Shown: piece after piece, positions 10,823-22,646 of the stretch
Layout: each line of letters starts with the position of its first letter
Position numbering within the stretch: the stretch's first letter is position 1
From: Bos javanicus
Taxonomy: Eukaryota; Chordata; Mammalia; Artiodactyla; Bovidae
DNA: 64,000 bases
Direction: 5' to 3'
Assembly (NCBI RefSeq): GCF_032452875.1
Contig: NC_083878.1
Location: forward strand, 57,021,378 to 57,085,377
Notes under the pieces: model-generated
Told to the model about the DNA's origin: nothing
Databases searched by the model: none
The model's input: the letters and a program-made list of their open reading frames with translations, nothing else
Translations under genes and position numbers: made by a program

Positions 10823-11149
10823 AAAAGACTTAGGAAACATCTCTTTGAAATCTAATTATCAAATAAGACAGAGTCCTCTGTTCCAGTCCATATGAGGGAG
10901 TAGGAGCCTGACTTTTGTGGCTGTCTTGCTCCAAGTTGTAAAACTACCTCTTATTCTGTGGTAGGAATAAATTTGCTTTTCCTTTGAGAAAAGTCATTAG
11001 TAAATACAGGTAATGTTACTCAGAACATCTTGGAAAATTCTCCAGCCCCTTCATTTAGGGTCATTGAGTTCAGACTTTGGTTCTGGCCTCTTTCTCTTAT
11101 TGCAAAATGCTTGATTAAAGGATTCCTTTGGATTATGCAAATCTAAATC
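10823..11149. other. Unassigned spacer
   Basis: Between two L1 fragments, I recognise nothing here and no frame longer than about 60 codons is convincing. Confidence 0.5.
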
Positions 11150-11520
11150 ACAATTAGATATCACCTTATATCAGTTAGAATGCTTACAAAAAAAAAAAAA
11201 AAAGAAAGACAAAAGATAACAAATGTTGGCATGGATATGAGGGATAGGGAGCCCTTATACACTGTTAATGGAATGTAAATTGGTACAAACATTATGGAAA
11301 AGAGTACAGAGGAATTGAAAGATAAAATGACCTTATGCTCCAGTAATTCCACTTTGGGGTGTATATACGAAGGAAATGAAATTACTATCTCTAGGAGCTA
11401 TCTGCATCCCTGTGTTCAATGCAACATTATCTTCAATAGTCAAGATCTATAAACAGCATGTCTGTTGACAGATAATTGGGTTAGAATTATGATATCTCCC
11501 TGTATCTATCTATCTATCAC

Positions 11521-11795
11521 CTGCTGCTACTGCTAAGTCACTTTAGTCATGTCCGACTCTGTGCGACCCCATAGACGGCAGCCCACCAAGCTCCCCTGTC
11601 TTTGGGATTCTCCAGGTAAGAACACTGGAGTGGGTTGCCATTTCCTTCTCCAATGAAGGAAAGTGAAAAGTGAAAGTGAAGTTGCTCAGTCGTGTCCGAC
11701 TCTTTGCGACCCCGTGGACTACAGCCTACCAGGCTCCTCTGTCCATGGGATTTTCCAGGCAAGAGTACTGGAGTGGGGTGCCATTGCCTTCTCCG
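11521..11795 (-). mobile_element. Bov-A2 SINE
   Basis: This is a dimer of two BovB-derived units separated by GAAAGTGAAAAGTGAAAGTG. Its (AGC)n 3' tail appears here as CTGCTGCTACTGCT at the left edge. The target duplication ATCTATCAC is exact at 11512-11520 and 11796-11804. It is inserted within an L1. Confidence 0.93.
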
Positions 11796-12149
11796 ATCTA
11801 TCACCTACCTATCTGTAATTTATTTCTCTATACATAGTGGTATATTATCCAGCCATGAAAAAGGGAAAACAATGTCATATTTGTGAGAGCATTGATGAAA
11901 CCAGAGGACATTATGCTGACTGAAATAAGCTAGATTTATTCATAGGTAAGCATGATATCATTTACATGTGGAATCTAAAAAAAATAAGTTGAAGTCACAG
12001 AAACAGAGTTGAGTAATTGTTAAGGGATGAGTGAAAAGGGGGGAAATGGGAAGATGTCAGTCAAAATTACAAAGTTTCATTTATAAGACAAAAACGTTCC
12101 AAGAAATCTAATGTATAGTGTATATTAACTGTAAATAATATTGTATTAA

Positions 12150-12264
12150 AGTGAAGTGAAATTGCTCAGTCGTGCCCAACTCTCTGCGACCTCATCGACT
12201 GTAGCCTACCAGGCTTCTCCATCCATGGAATTTTCCAGGCAAGAGTACTGGAGTGGGTTGCCAT
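12150..12264 (-). mobile_element. Bov-A monomer SINE fragment
   Basis: One Bov-A unit only: GTGAAATTGCTCAGTCGTGC ... CCAGGCAAGAGTACTGGAGTGGGTTGCCAT. It lacks the second unit and the (AGC)n tail. It is inserted in the L1 3' UTR. Confidence 0.85.
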
Positions 12265-12470
12265 CACACAAAATTTGCTAAGAGAATATATATTAAGCAT
12301 TCTTACATGTAAAAATAGTCATAAATTATTGATATGAGATGATAGACATGGTAACTAATTGTGTTACAGGATTCATTTTATAGTGTATGCATTTATCAAA
12401 TGATCTTGTAGTACATTTTAAATATACACAATTTCAATTTTAAATTATATTTCAGTAAAACTGAAAATAA

Positions 12471-12974
12471 TGTAAAAGTCTTTCTTGTCTGTTAACTTTC
12501 TCCAGTGCCATGTGTCTTTTTTGACAGCATATATTTCTCAGACATGAGAACTCTCTCTCAGAAACATAATATTACCCCAGAGTCAATGCCTCTGCCTCCA
12601 TTATTCCATCTTTCATCTTTTCCCTATCCATCTCGAGGAAATATTCATATTGAATATCATTATCAGAAACAACTTATAACTATAGTATGATTTATGTATT
12701 TGGGGTTAAGAATAGCTCCATATCATAAAGATTCTAAAATATAACAATAATAATAATAATAATGTCTAGCACTGATTATTTAGCAAATAGAGTGAGCTGG
12801 TATCAACATTTCTGTTTTAAGTGTTGTTATTTATTTACTATTTATTCTCTACAAGTTATTAATTTTTTTTAATACAAGTTATCTGTTATTCCTGTGTTAA
12901 TGCTTTGGAAAATAAATCTAGGAGTGCATGGGAACAGTATTTAAATGTGTCCTCAAATATATCTGCCCTGAAGT
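12471..12974. other. Unassigned DNA with (ATA)n run
   Basis: There is a short (AAT)n/(ATA)n tract at about 12739-12763. A 61-codon frame at 12505-12690 has no recognisable similarity. I see no other feature. Confidence 0.5.
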
Positions 12975-13232
12975 TAGCAGTTGTTGCTTAGTCACTAAAT
13001 CTTGTCTGCCTCTCTGCATGCAGACATGAACTGCAGCATGCCAGACTTCCCTGTCAATCACCAACTCCCAGAGCTTGCTCAAACTCATGTCCATCGAGTC
13101 AGTGATGACATCCAAACATCTCATCCTCTGTCATCCCCTTCTTCTCATGCCTTCAATCTTTCCCAGCATTAGGGTCTTTTCCAATGAGTCAGTTCTTTGC
13201 ATCGGGTGGCCAAAGTATTAGAGCTTCAGCTT
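12975..13232 (-). mobile_element. BovB LINE 3' end
   Basis: Reverse-oriented BovB terminus: GTTGTTGCTTAGTCACTAAA, CCATCGAGTCAGTGATGACA, CTTCTCATGCCTTCAATC and GGGTGGCCAAAGTATTAGAGC. It stops at 13232, strongly 5'-truncated. The leading GTTGTT implies an (AAC)n-type tail. Confidence 0.88.
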
Positions 13233-14744
13233 ATCAGGTTTTCTTTAATAATAAGCTTTTGATGTTCTGACTTTACCTGGTCTTTGCTACAAAAGCTCCT
13301 ATATATCCAGGCTCTCCTATATATCCCTTACCTCTTCAGAACAGTTTCTTGGAGCTATCTTGACAGACTATGTCCCAAACTTAAGTCCTCATTTTATACA
13401 CCAAATAAAATGTAATTCTCAACTTTTAAGTTGTGCATTATTTTTTCAGTCAAACACTATGTACATTGTGAAATATAACAGATCCATATATATATCAATT
13501 TGCTTTTAGGTATTATTTACAAGTTTATTGCAAAATGACTATAACTGATATATAAAGTGACTTTTGCTTTAAATTTGACAAGAGTTCATGTACATTTGTA
13601 CATGTTCTCTAAATCTTTGTCTATTTGTGAGAAGAACTATGCACTAAGAAATAAACATCAATGAAAGAATATATATATATATATATAAAGTTAGAGTCCC
13701 AGAAATTGCTCTGTGCAAACAGCTAAGCAACATAGTGTTAGAATCAAGAGGCTAACTGCATATGGACTTAAAGTAAAAATTACATTTACAATCACTGTCC
13801 CACATATTTTTTATAAATTGGAGTTGTTAAATTGCTTTCTAACAAAACTCAGGGACCTTTTATACAAACAATAAATGGTTTGTTTTCAAAATACAAATTT
13901 TATTTTTGAAGTAAAGGTTTATGTCCCATGAAATATCTGAGCCTGAGAATGCTTTCAGCACTGGGAAATTCTTTTTGGAGCCACAAAGTAGCTGCTATCA
14001 GCATTAAAGTACCCTCCTGGGTTTGACATTCCCAGCTTGATGACTTGATGGCTTAATTTACTTATATGGTGCTCTACAAAATGATTTTGTAGCTTTGGGT
14101 AGGAAACTGAAAGCAGAGTTACTGAGCCACAAATAAGTGAAATTTACACTCAGGAACACTGAAGATTGCTACAGTGATTTTCAAGGTGAAAAGAAAATTA
14201 ACCACTGATAGCAAAACCTCAAATGTGGAACTTTAATTCTATGTTTTAAAAAAGATAATGAATAAAGTGAATTTAGTCCATACAGAGAACTGCTGGCAAA
14301 TAGATTAATTAATGTCATGTTGACTATCTACTACCAATTTAAATAATTTGTTTAATAAAAAAATAAGACTGCCTAGGATAATGAAATCATTGCTCTCTGT
14401 ACTTAAAAGACAACTGCTGATTTCTGCATTCAAATGGTATCTGACCAGTGATCTCCAGAACCATTCTGTCAAAATCACACTGAATCATTTAGAATGACTA
14501 AAAGAAGACAACAAAAGAGTTTTGAAGGAAAACACTCACAAATAAAATAATTGTTGCTAATTATGGAGCAAAATTGAAAATAGAGCCCATTTATACTTCT
14601 GCTTTTGGTATTACTTGGTTTTATTACTTAAAATAGCAACTGATTGGAAATAATATTAAAAAGCTGAAGCGCTGTCTCTGTTCACTTGAACGCTCTCCTT
14701 GAGTGCTAAAATGGGACGAGGAGAGAGTGTTCCTACCTCTGTCT
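13233..14744. other. Unassigned AT-rich DNA
   Basis: The only clear feature is an (AT)n run at about 13669-13687. I recognise no transposon, exon or RNA gene. As one of the longer repeat-poor blocks here, it is a reasonable place to look for conserved non-coding DNA. Confidence 0.5.
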
Positions 14745-15342
14745 CCATTTTACCCTCACAAATACATGTGATCATACAGATGAAACCACAGAATGCATCT
14801 CAGGGCTTGATGGAGTTCAGGTCTTTACATTTCAGCACAGAAAGAATTCAGTGAGAGGCAAATGATAAGTTGGATTTATTAGTGATTCATTAGTATAGGA
14901 TGCTTATGAAGGATACAAGCAGCAGGCAAGAGTGTACTGCCCTAAAAACAAAAGGTATTACATTTTTATAATCAAAAGAAAAGTGGGGAGGAGGAAAAGA
15001 CCAACTTTTTCCTCATTCTTGAATGAAAGTTAAGCTTCCATCATCAGTTCCTCCTCTATATTATGTGGGGTGCTGAGTGAGGGGGGTATTGTACCAAATG
15101 GCCCAACCAGGATTGTTATGGAACTATGCTAATTAGCAGAAGTGTGGTAACATATAGTAAAGTAAGGTAAATCATCTCATATTTAAGTATAATTCACCTT
15201 TCCCCTATATTTCTGCTCTCAGTAAATACAGAAATAACCCCTTCCTGGGGATCATTAATTTGCCATTCTCAGTGTGCAGGATATAGGTCTCATTTCACCC
15301 CTGTTTTGGCATATGCCTCATGCTTCTGTTGCTAAGTAAAGC
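14745..15342 (-). mobile_element. ERV LTR-like element
   Basis: On the minus strand there is a TATA-like GATTATAAAAATG (14961-14974), then TTGCCTGCTGCTTGTATCC. An AATAAA signal follows at 14875-14880. The U5 contains TTTGCCTCTCACTGAATTC. The spacing suits an LTR. The U3 would extend toward 15342, where a BovB is inserted, and may resume at 18179-18193 with AGTTATCA (TGATAACT on the minus strand). No target duplication was identified and the family is uncertain. Confidence 0.5.
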
Positions 15343-18178
15343 TACTTGCTTAGGAACCTAGAATGTTAGGTTCATGAATCAAAGTAAATCGGAAGTGGTC
15401 AAACAGGAGATGGCAGGACAGAAAGTCGACATTCTAGGAATCAGCAAACTAAAGTGAACTAGAATGGGTAAATTTAACTCAGATGGCCATTATGTCTACT
15501 ACTGTGGGCAAGAATCCCTTAGATGAAATGGAGTAGCCATCATAGTCAACAAAAGAGTTCAAAATGCAGTACTTGGATGCAATCTCAAAAATGACAGAAT
15601 GATCTCTGTTCGTTTCCAAGGCAAGCCATTCAATATTATGGTAATTCAAGTCTATGACCTGACTAGGATCACTAAAGAAGCTGAAGTTGAATGGTTCTAT
15701 GAAGATCTACAAGACCTTTTAGTACTAACACACACAAAAAAAGATGTCCTTTTCATTATAGGGGACTGGAATGCAAAAGTAGGAGGTCAAGAAACACCTG
15801 GAGTAACAGGCAAATTTGGCCTTGGAATATAGAATGAAGCAGGGCAAAGGTTAACATAATTTTGCGAAGAGAACACCCTGGTCATAGCAAACACCCTCTT
15901 CCAACAAAACAAGAGAAGACTCTACACATGGACATCACCAGACAGTCAATACTGAAATCAAATTGATTATATTCATTGCAGCCAAAGATGGAGACACTCT
16001 ATACAGACAGCAAAAACAAGACCAGAGGCTGACTGTAGCTCAGATCATAAACTCCTTATGGCCAAATATTAAATTGAAGAAAGTAAGGAAAACTCATGGA
16101 CCATTCAGGTATGACCTAAATCAAATCCTTTATAATTATACAGTGGAAGTGAGAAATAGACTCAAGGGATTAGATTTGATAGACAGAGTGTCTGATGAAC
16201 TATGGATGGAGGTTCATGACATTGTATAGGAGACAGGGATCAAGACAATCCTCAAGAAAAAGAAATGTAAAAAGGTGAAATAGCTGTCTGAGGATGCCTT
16301 ACAAATAGCTGTGAAAAGAAGAGAAGTGAAAAGCAAAGGAGAAAAGGAAAGATATAAGCACCTAAATGCAGAGTTCCAAAGAATAGCAAGGAGAGATAAG
16401 AAAGCCTTCCTCAGCGATCAATGCAAACAAATAGAGGAAAACAACAGAATGGGAAAGACTAGAGATCTCTTCAAGAAAATTGGAGATACCAAGGGAACAT
16501 TTCATGCAAAAATGGGCTCAATAGAGGACAGAAATTGTATGGACCTAACCGAAGCAGAAGATATTAAGAAAAAGTGGCAAGAATATACAGAAGAACTATA
16601 CAAAAAGATCATCACAACCCAGATAATCATGATGGTATGATCACTCACCTAGAGCCAGACATCCTGGAAAGTGATGTCAAGTGGACCTTAGGAAGCACCA
16701 CTATGAACAAAGGTCGTGGAGGGTGATGGAATTCCAGCTGAGCTTTTCAAATCCTAAAAGATGATGCTGTGAAAGTGCTACGCTCAATATGTCAGCAAAT
16801 TTAGAAAACTCAGCAGTGGCCATAGGACTGGAAAATGTCAGTTTTCATTCCAATCCCTAAGAACAGCAATGCCAAAGAATGCTCAAATTACCACACAATT
16901 GCACTCATCTCACATGCTAACAAAGTAATGCTCAAAATTCTCCAAGCTAGGCTTCAACAGTACATGTACTGTGAACTTCCAGATGTTCCAGCTGGTTTTA
17001 GAAAATTCAGAGTAACCAGAGATCAAATTGCCAACATCCACTGAATTATCAAAAAAGCAAGAGAGTTCCAGAAAAACATCTATTTCTGTTTTAACAACTA
17101 TGCCAAGACTTTGACTCTGTGGATCATCACAAACTGTGGAAAATTCTGAAAGAGATGGGAATATCAGATCACCTGCCCCGCCTCTTGAGAAATCTGCATG
17201 CAGGTCAGGAAGCAAGAGTTAGAAGTAGACTTGGAACAACAGACTGGTTCCAAATCGGGAAAGGAGTACATCAAGGCTGTATATTGTCACCCTGCTTATT
17301 TAACTTATATGCAGAATACAGCATGAGAAATGCTAGGCTGGAAGAAGCACAAGCTGGAATCAAGATTGCCAGGAGAAATCTCAATAACCTCAGATATGCA
17401 GAACTCACCACCCTTATGGCAGAAATAGAAGATGAACTAAAGAACCTCTTGATGAATGTGAAGAAGAGAGTGAAAATGTTGGCTTAAAACTCAACATTCA
17501 GAACACTATGCTCATGACATCTGGTCCCATCACTTCATGGCAAATAGTTGGGGAAACAGTGGAAGCAGTGACAGACTTTATTTTGGGGAGGCTTCAAAAT
17601 CACTACAGATGGTGACTGAAGCCATGAAATTAAAAGAAACTTGTTCCTTGGAAGAAAAGTTATGACCAACCTAGACAACATATTAAAAAGCAGAGACATT
17701 ATTTTGCCAACAAACGTCTGCCTAGTCAAAGCTATTGTATTGGTAGTCATGTATGAATGTGTGAGTTGGACTATAAAAAAGCTGAACACGGAAGAATTGA
17801 TACTTTTGAACTGTGGTGTTGGAGAAGACTCTTGAGAGTTCCTTGGACTGCAAGGAAATCCAACCAGTCCATCCTAAAGGAAATCAGTCCTATATATTCA
17901 TTGGAAGGACTGATGTTGAAGCTGAAACTCCAATACTTTGGCCACCTGATATGAAGAATTGATTCATTTGAAAAGACCCTGATGCTGGGGAAGATTGAGG
18001 GCAGGAGTAGAAAGGGACAACAGAGGATGAGATGGTTGAATGGCATCACTGACTCAATGGACTTGAGTTTGAATAAACTCTGGGAGTTGCTGATGGACAG
18101 GGAGGCCTGGTGTGCTGCAATCCATGGCATCACAAAGAGTCGGACATGACTGAGACTGAATTGACTGAACTGAAGCCT
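15343..18178 (+). mobile_element. BovB LINE, 2.8 kb, lacking only its 5' region
   Basis: The copy begins near the start of the endonuclease domain (AGGAACCTAGAATGTTAGG) and is collinear to the 3' tail (GACTGAATTGACTGAACTG). Endonuclease motifs include GDWNAKVGG near 15760 and a decayed SDH region near 16040. The RT YADD position at about 17395 reads YAEL, so the active site is lost. Frames are broken into pieces at 15599-15832, 15963-16229, 16311-16640, 16835-17044, 17119-17487 and 17757-17954. The edges AAGCTACTTGCTT and AAGCCTACTTTCTT resemble a slightly diverged target duplication. It lies within or beside an LTR-like element. Confidence 0.93.
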
Positions 18179-18870
18179 ACTTTCTTGAGTTATCATTATA
18201 TACAGGGGTCTCTGAAAATTCCCTCTCTTTGATCCAAAGTGGGAATTTTAAACTAGCTATTTGATTATCCTGCTCTGTCCTTATCACAGAGACTGCAAAT
18301 TTCAGGCAATGAATCCTTGAGCATTAGCAAGTGTTGGCCTCATGTAAAGCTTTACCTTAGAATGACAAGCTATGAGTGACATAGGCCAGAAGAAACCGAA
18401 GACATTGCTGCAATGGATCATAGATGATTGCAAGTGCATAGCCAAGTCTAAAAGGCCAGAAGGTATCCTCAGAAAACTAAGATTTAATGAAAACTAATAT
18501 AAGTTTTTCACTCTGAAATTGAAAAGAGAACTGTTTGAAAACTGCTATTTTACCTCTAAAGAAAACCTTCTGAGAAATGGGATTCCAGTTATCTAAATAT
18601 TTTGAGGTTACCCTTCCCAAACAGGGACTCTGAGTGATTTCATGTTTAAAATCATCATATGACTTTATAACTAATTTGACCAATCTGACCAAAAGCAACA
18701 CATAATACCTAAGGCCATTATGTAAAAAATAAAAGTTATTTGCCAAAATTTGTTTTTTAAAACTGAATTGGACTAAAAACAGCTCAGCTTCCCACATTAT
18801 CAGGAGTCTAAAATTGCCTCTCTGCAAAATAAGATTTTAAGATTAACTGAGTCAGATAAATAATTTTTAA
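18179..18870. other. Unassigned DNA, possibly degraded ERV 5' region
   Basis: The stretch lies between a BovB end and an ERV gag-like segment, so it may hold the retroviral leader and matrix region. I cannot see a primer-binding site, an LTR end or a matrix motif. The plus-strand frame has several stops. I leave it unassigned. Confidence 0.35.
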
Positions 18871-19321
18871 AAGAAAAAGTGATTTCCAAAGCTTCAGGCT
18901 CTTCTCCCTTGGCTTCTTTGTCTCAGGATCTGCTTCCTCTGTCATTATTTTTCTCTCCCTTGGATCCTTGTGGCCAGGTCCCTCTCCTGGTACCATCATT
19001 CTCCTTTCCTTCTATATGTCTTATGACCCTTTTATACCCTCAAGCCCCCCGTACTAATTATTTCACTGAATTTCACTTTCCTCTGAAATTGTTGTCACGC
19101 CCTTTCCTCTGAACTTGTCAGAAATGGCCCTCCTCAAATAATCCTTCTGAGGACCAAGAAGTTAAACCCTTAAATTGTTGTCAAAGATTTCCCAAAGTAA
19201 CTGAAGATCTTCACAGATTTGCTGATAAATTTAATATGGTCACTCAAATTGATCAACCTGGATTCTCTGAGTTAAATCAACTAGTCCGTATGCTTGTCGG
19301 TAAAGGCCGTGCCTGATACTT
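18871..19321 (+). pseudogene. ERV class I gag remnant (capsid-like)
   Basis: The plus frame first gives a proline/serine-rich stretch (SKASGSSPLASLSQDLLPL, 18879 onward), as expected for the region before capsid. After a frameshift and stops it gives HRFADKFNM followed by QPGFSELNQLVRMLVGKG at 19232-19315, which resembles the start of gammaretrovirus-type capsid. It is cut at 19322 by a minus-strand BovB. The probable downstream nucleocapsid part lies at 26.9-27.3 kb. It is a dead copy. The assignment rests on short motifs only. Confidence 0.5.
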
Positions 19322-20024
19322 CTGTTGTTCAGTTACCCTGTTGTGTCCGACTATTTATGACGCCACGGACTGCAGCACACCAGGCTTCCCTGTCCTTCAC
19401 TATCTCATGGAGTTTACTCAAACTCATGTTCATTGAGTTCGTGATGCTGAGGGAGGAAAAGAACAGGCTGAGCTGACTCCATCTTGAAAAAGAAGGAAAC
19501 GCCATCTTGCACTTTCAGTGAGCTTTGGACTATGTGCCTGGTAGCCCTGGGGATAACATACCTATGGCAGAACTGGCCACCCAGACTGATAAACACCAGA
19601 TTCCATACCAAGATTTCCTGTCTCTGAAAAGAATGTAATAATCCCCTAAGTAGTCAATCACCTTTTTAATCTTTGTGGCACCCATTGGTGTAGGCTACAA
19701 TGTATAACCAGCTGACCCTTCTGATTACGAATCATGGCTGTAACCTGATTGTATCTCCCTTTAACTCTTTCCAGGCTAGGTTTAAGGAATTTGGGGATGT
19801 GGGCTTGAGCAGTACACTTAAGGTATATAAGGTTTTCACTAAAGTTGGTTGGGGTCCCTGGTTAAACAGGAAACTGTGCCTCGGACCTGCTAGTGTAATA
19901 AACTGCACTCCACTATCCACACTGTCCTTCTGAGTGAGTTTGTTTACCAGAGCATTTGGCTATAACAATGCTATCCAACCATCTCATTCTCTGTCATCCC
20001 CTTCTGCTCCTGCCCTAAACTGAG
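19322..20024 (-). mobile_element. BovB LINE 3' end, split by a solo LTR
   Basis: BovB sequence covers 19322-19447 and 19968-20024. The pieces rejoin exactly in the BovB text (GTGATGC then TATCCAACCATC) once the LTR and one ATGC copy are removed. The 3' edge has TTCTGTTGTTCAG, an (AAC)n-type tail. The 5' truncation at 20024 is followed by another ERV-like segment. Confidence 0.88.
19448..19967 (+). mobile_element. Solo LTR of a class I ERV
   Basis: The 520-bp element begins TGAGGGAGG and ends CTATAACA (TG...CA). It is flanked by an exact 4-bp duplication ATGC at 19444-19447 and 19968-19971. It has TATATAA at 19824-19830 and AATAAA at 19897-19902, correctly ordered for the plus strand. A 4-bp duplication fits gammaretrovirus-like (class I) integrases. 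No internal viral sequence lies with it, so it is a recombined solo LTR. It could still act as a promoter or polyadenylation site. The family name was not determined. Confidence 0.8.
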
Positions 20025-20184
20025 TGCCACTAAGACTGGGTTCCTCTGTTGAGTTCATGATTAACATCTCTATCCAAAACATTATTCCCTTTCTTGTCCA
20101 AAACCTGTTCTCCTCAAGATTGAGGAGTATCAAAGAAGTGAGGGAGGAATTGAAACCCTATGTCCATGTCTTTTGAGGTAAGAC
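20025..20184 (+). pseudogene. ERV-derived segment, region uncertain
   Basis: One frame reads FMINISIQNIIPFL and then SSRLRSIKEVREELKP before a stop. A closely similar reading, MINLSIQNFIPFL then PSRLRGIKGMGALKP, occurs on the minus strand at 33480-33577. The two therefore come from one repeat family. The pattern (a membrane-proximal hydrophobic stretch, then SRL) would suit the end of a class I envelope protein, but that is inference. Confidence 0.4.
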
Positions 20185-20453
20185 TCAGACTGATGCTGAA
20201 ACTGAAGCTTCAATACTTTGGCCACTGGATGTGAAGAGCTGACTCATTGGAAAAGACCCTGATGCTGGGAAAGATTGAAGGCAGGAGAAGAAGGGGATGA
20301 CAGAGGATGAGATGGTTGGATGGCATCACTGATTCAATGTATATGAGATTGAGCAAGCTCTGGGAGATGGTGAAGGACAGGGAAGGCTGGCATGTTGCAG
20401 TTCCTGGGGTCGCAAAGAGTCGGACATAAGTGATTGTCTGAACAACAACAACA
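20185..20453 (+). mobile_element. BovB LINE 3' end
   Basis: Terminal BovB fragment: GATGCTGAAACTGAAGCTTC, GGCCACTGGATGTGAAGAGC, GAGATGGTTGGATGGCATC. It ends in GAACAACAACAACAACC. It is followed after about 30 bp by a second BovB in the same orientation (20484). Confidence 0.9.
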
Positions 20454-22646
20454 ACCAGAATGACTGAAGCAGCTGGGCCCAAGTGGAAACAATGCTCAGT
20501 TATGGAAGTGTCTGGTGGTTGAAAGTAAAGTCTGATGCTATAAAGAACACTGTTGCATAAGAACTGGAATGTTAGGTCCATGAATCAAGAGAAACTGGAC
20601 ATGGTCAATCAGGAGATGAAATGAGTGAATATTGACATCTTAGAAATCATTGAACTAAAATAGACAGGAATGGGAGAATTTAATTCAGATTACCATTATG
20701 TCCATTACTGTGGGCAAGAATCCTTTAGAAGAAATGGAGTAGCCCTCACAGTTAACAAAAGGTTCTGAAACATAGTACTTGGGTGCAATCTCAAATGTTA
20801 CAGAATAATCTCAGTTCATTTCCAAAGCAAACCATTCAACATCAATAATCCAAGTCTATGCCTCAACCATTGATTCTGAAAAAAGCTTAAGTTGATCACT
20901 TCTATGAAGACCTACAAGATCTTCTAGAACTAACACCACAAAAAGGTGTCCTCTTCATCATAGGGGTTTTGAATACAAAAGTAGGAAGTCAAGAGTCACC
21001 CAGAATAACAGGCAAGTTTGGCCTTGGAGTACAAAATGAATCAGGACAAAGACTAACAGAGTTTTGCCAAGAGAACACAGTGATCATAGCAAACATGCCT
21101 TCCCAATAACACAAGAAAAGTCTCTACACATAGACATCACCAGACGGTCAATATCAAAATGAGATTGATTATATTCTTTTCAGCCAAAGATGGAGAAGCT
21201 CTATATAGTCAGTGAAAAAAAGAGCTGGAAATGACTGTGGCTCAGATCACCAGCTCCTTATTGCAAAATTCAGGCTTACATTGAAGAAAGTAGGGAAAAC
21301 CAATAGCCATTCAGATATGACCTAAATCAAATCTTTTTTGATTATACAGTGAAGGTGATGAAGAGATTCAAAGGAGTAGATCTGGTAGACAGAGTGCCTG
21401 AAGAACTATGGAGGGAGGTTTGTAAAACTGTAAAGGAGGCAGCTATCAAAACCATCCTAAAGAAACAGAATGCATAAAGGCAAAGTGGTTGTCTGAGGAG
21501 GCTTTACAAATAACTGAGGGAAAAAGAGAAGTGAAAGGCCAGGGAAAAAGGGAAAGACACACTCAACTGAATTCAGAGTTCCAGAGAATAGCAAGGAGAG
21601 ATAAAAAGACATTCTTAAAGAAATAGAGAAAACAACAGAATGGAACAGACTAGAGATCTCTTCAAGAAAATTGGAGATATCAAGGGACTATTTCATGCAA
21701 GGATGGGCATGATAAAGGGCAGAAATGGCAAGGACTTAACAGAAGCAGATGATATTAAGAAGAGGTGGCAAGAATACACAGAAGAACTGTACAAAATAAG
21801 AAAGTTCTTAATGACCCAGATAACCACGATAGTGTGGTCACTCACATATAGCCAGACACCCTGAAGTGTGAAGTCAAGAGGACCTTAGGAAATATTACTA
21901 TGAACAAATCTAGTAGAAATGAAGAAATTCCATCTGAGCTATTTAATATCCTGAAAGATGATGTAGTTAAAATGCTGCACTTCAAATATGCCAGCAAATT
22001 TGAAAAACTTAGCAGTGGCTACAGGAATGGAAAAGGTCAGTTTTCATTCCAATCCCAAAGAAGGGCAATTCCAAAGAATGTTCAAACTACCATTCAATTG
22101 TGTTCATTTCACATGGTAGCAAGTTTACGCTCAAAATCCTTCAAGCTAGGCTTCTGCTGTATGAGAGTCAAGACTTTTACATGTATAAGTTGGATTTAGA
22201 AAAGGCAGAGGAACCAGAGATCAAATTGGCAACACTAATTGGTTCATGGAGCAAACAAAGGAATCCCAGAAAAAAACATTTACTTCTGCCTCATTGACTA
22301 GGCTAAAGCATTTGACTGTGTGGATCACAATAAGTGGGAAAAATTCTTAAAGAGATAGGAATACCATACCATGTCACTACACGGAGGTCAAGAAGCAACA
22401 TTTAGAATCCAACATAGAAAAGCTGACTGGTTCAAAATTGGTATCAGAATATGGCAAGGCTGTATATTGTCACTCTGCTTATTTAACTTATATGCAGATT
22501 AAATCATGTGAAATTCTGAGTTGGATAAATCACAAATACAATCAAGATTGCTGGGGAAAATATCATAAACCTTAGACATGTAGATGATACCACCCTAATG
22601 TCAGTAAGTGAAGAAGAAATAAAGTGCTTCTTGATGATGGTGAACA

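Larger units (their letters stand above)
11150..12470 (+). mobile_element. L1, end of ORF2 and 3' UTR
   Basis: The start, ATATCACCTTATATCAGTTAGAATG, corresponds to the C-terminal region of L1 ORF2. It continues with GTTGGCATGGATATGAGGGA, ACACTGTTAATGGAATGTAA, GCAACATTATCTTCAATAG and ATTATCCAGCCATGAAAAAG. The 3' UTR follows and ends near 12470. The coding part is full of stops. The copy is interrupted by a Bov-A2 (11521-11795) and a Bov-A monomer (12150-12264). Confidence 0.85.

Noticed and set aside
18808..19112. Overlapping frames of 63-77 codons as a host gene
   Set aside because: The plus-strand reading continues into capsid-like retroviral residues, so it fits an ERV gag remnant better.
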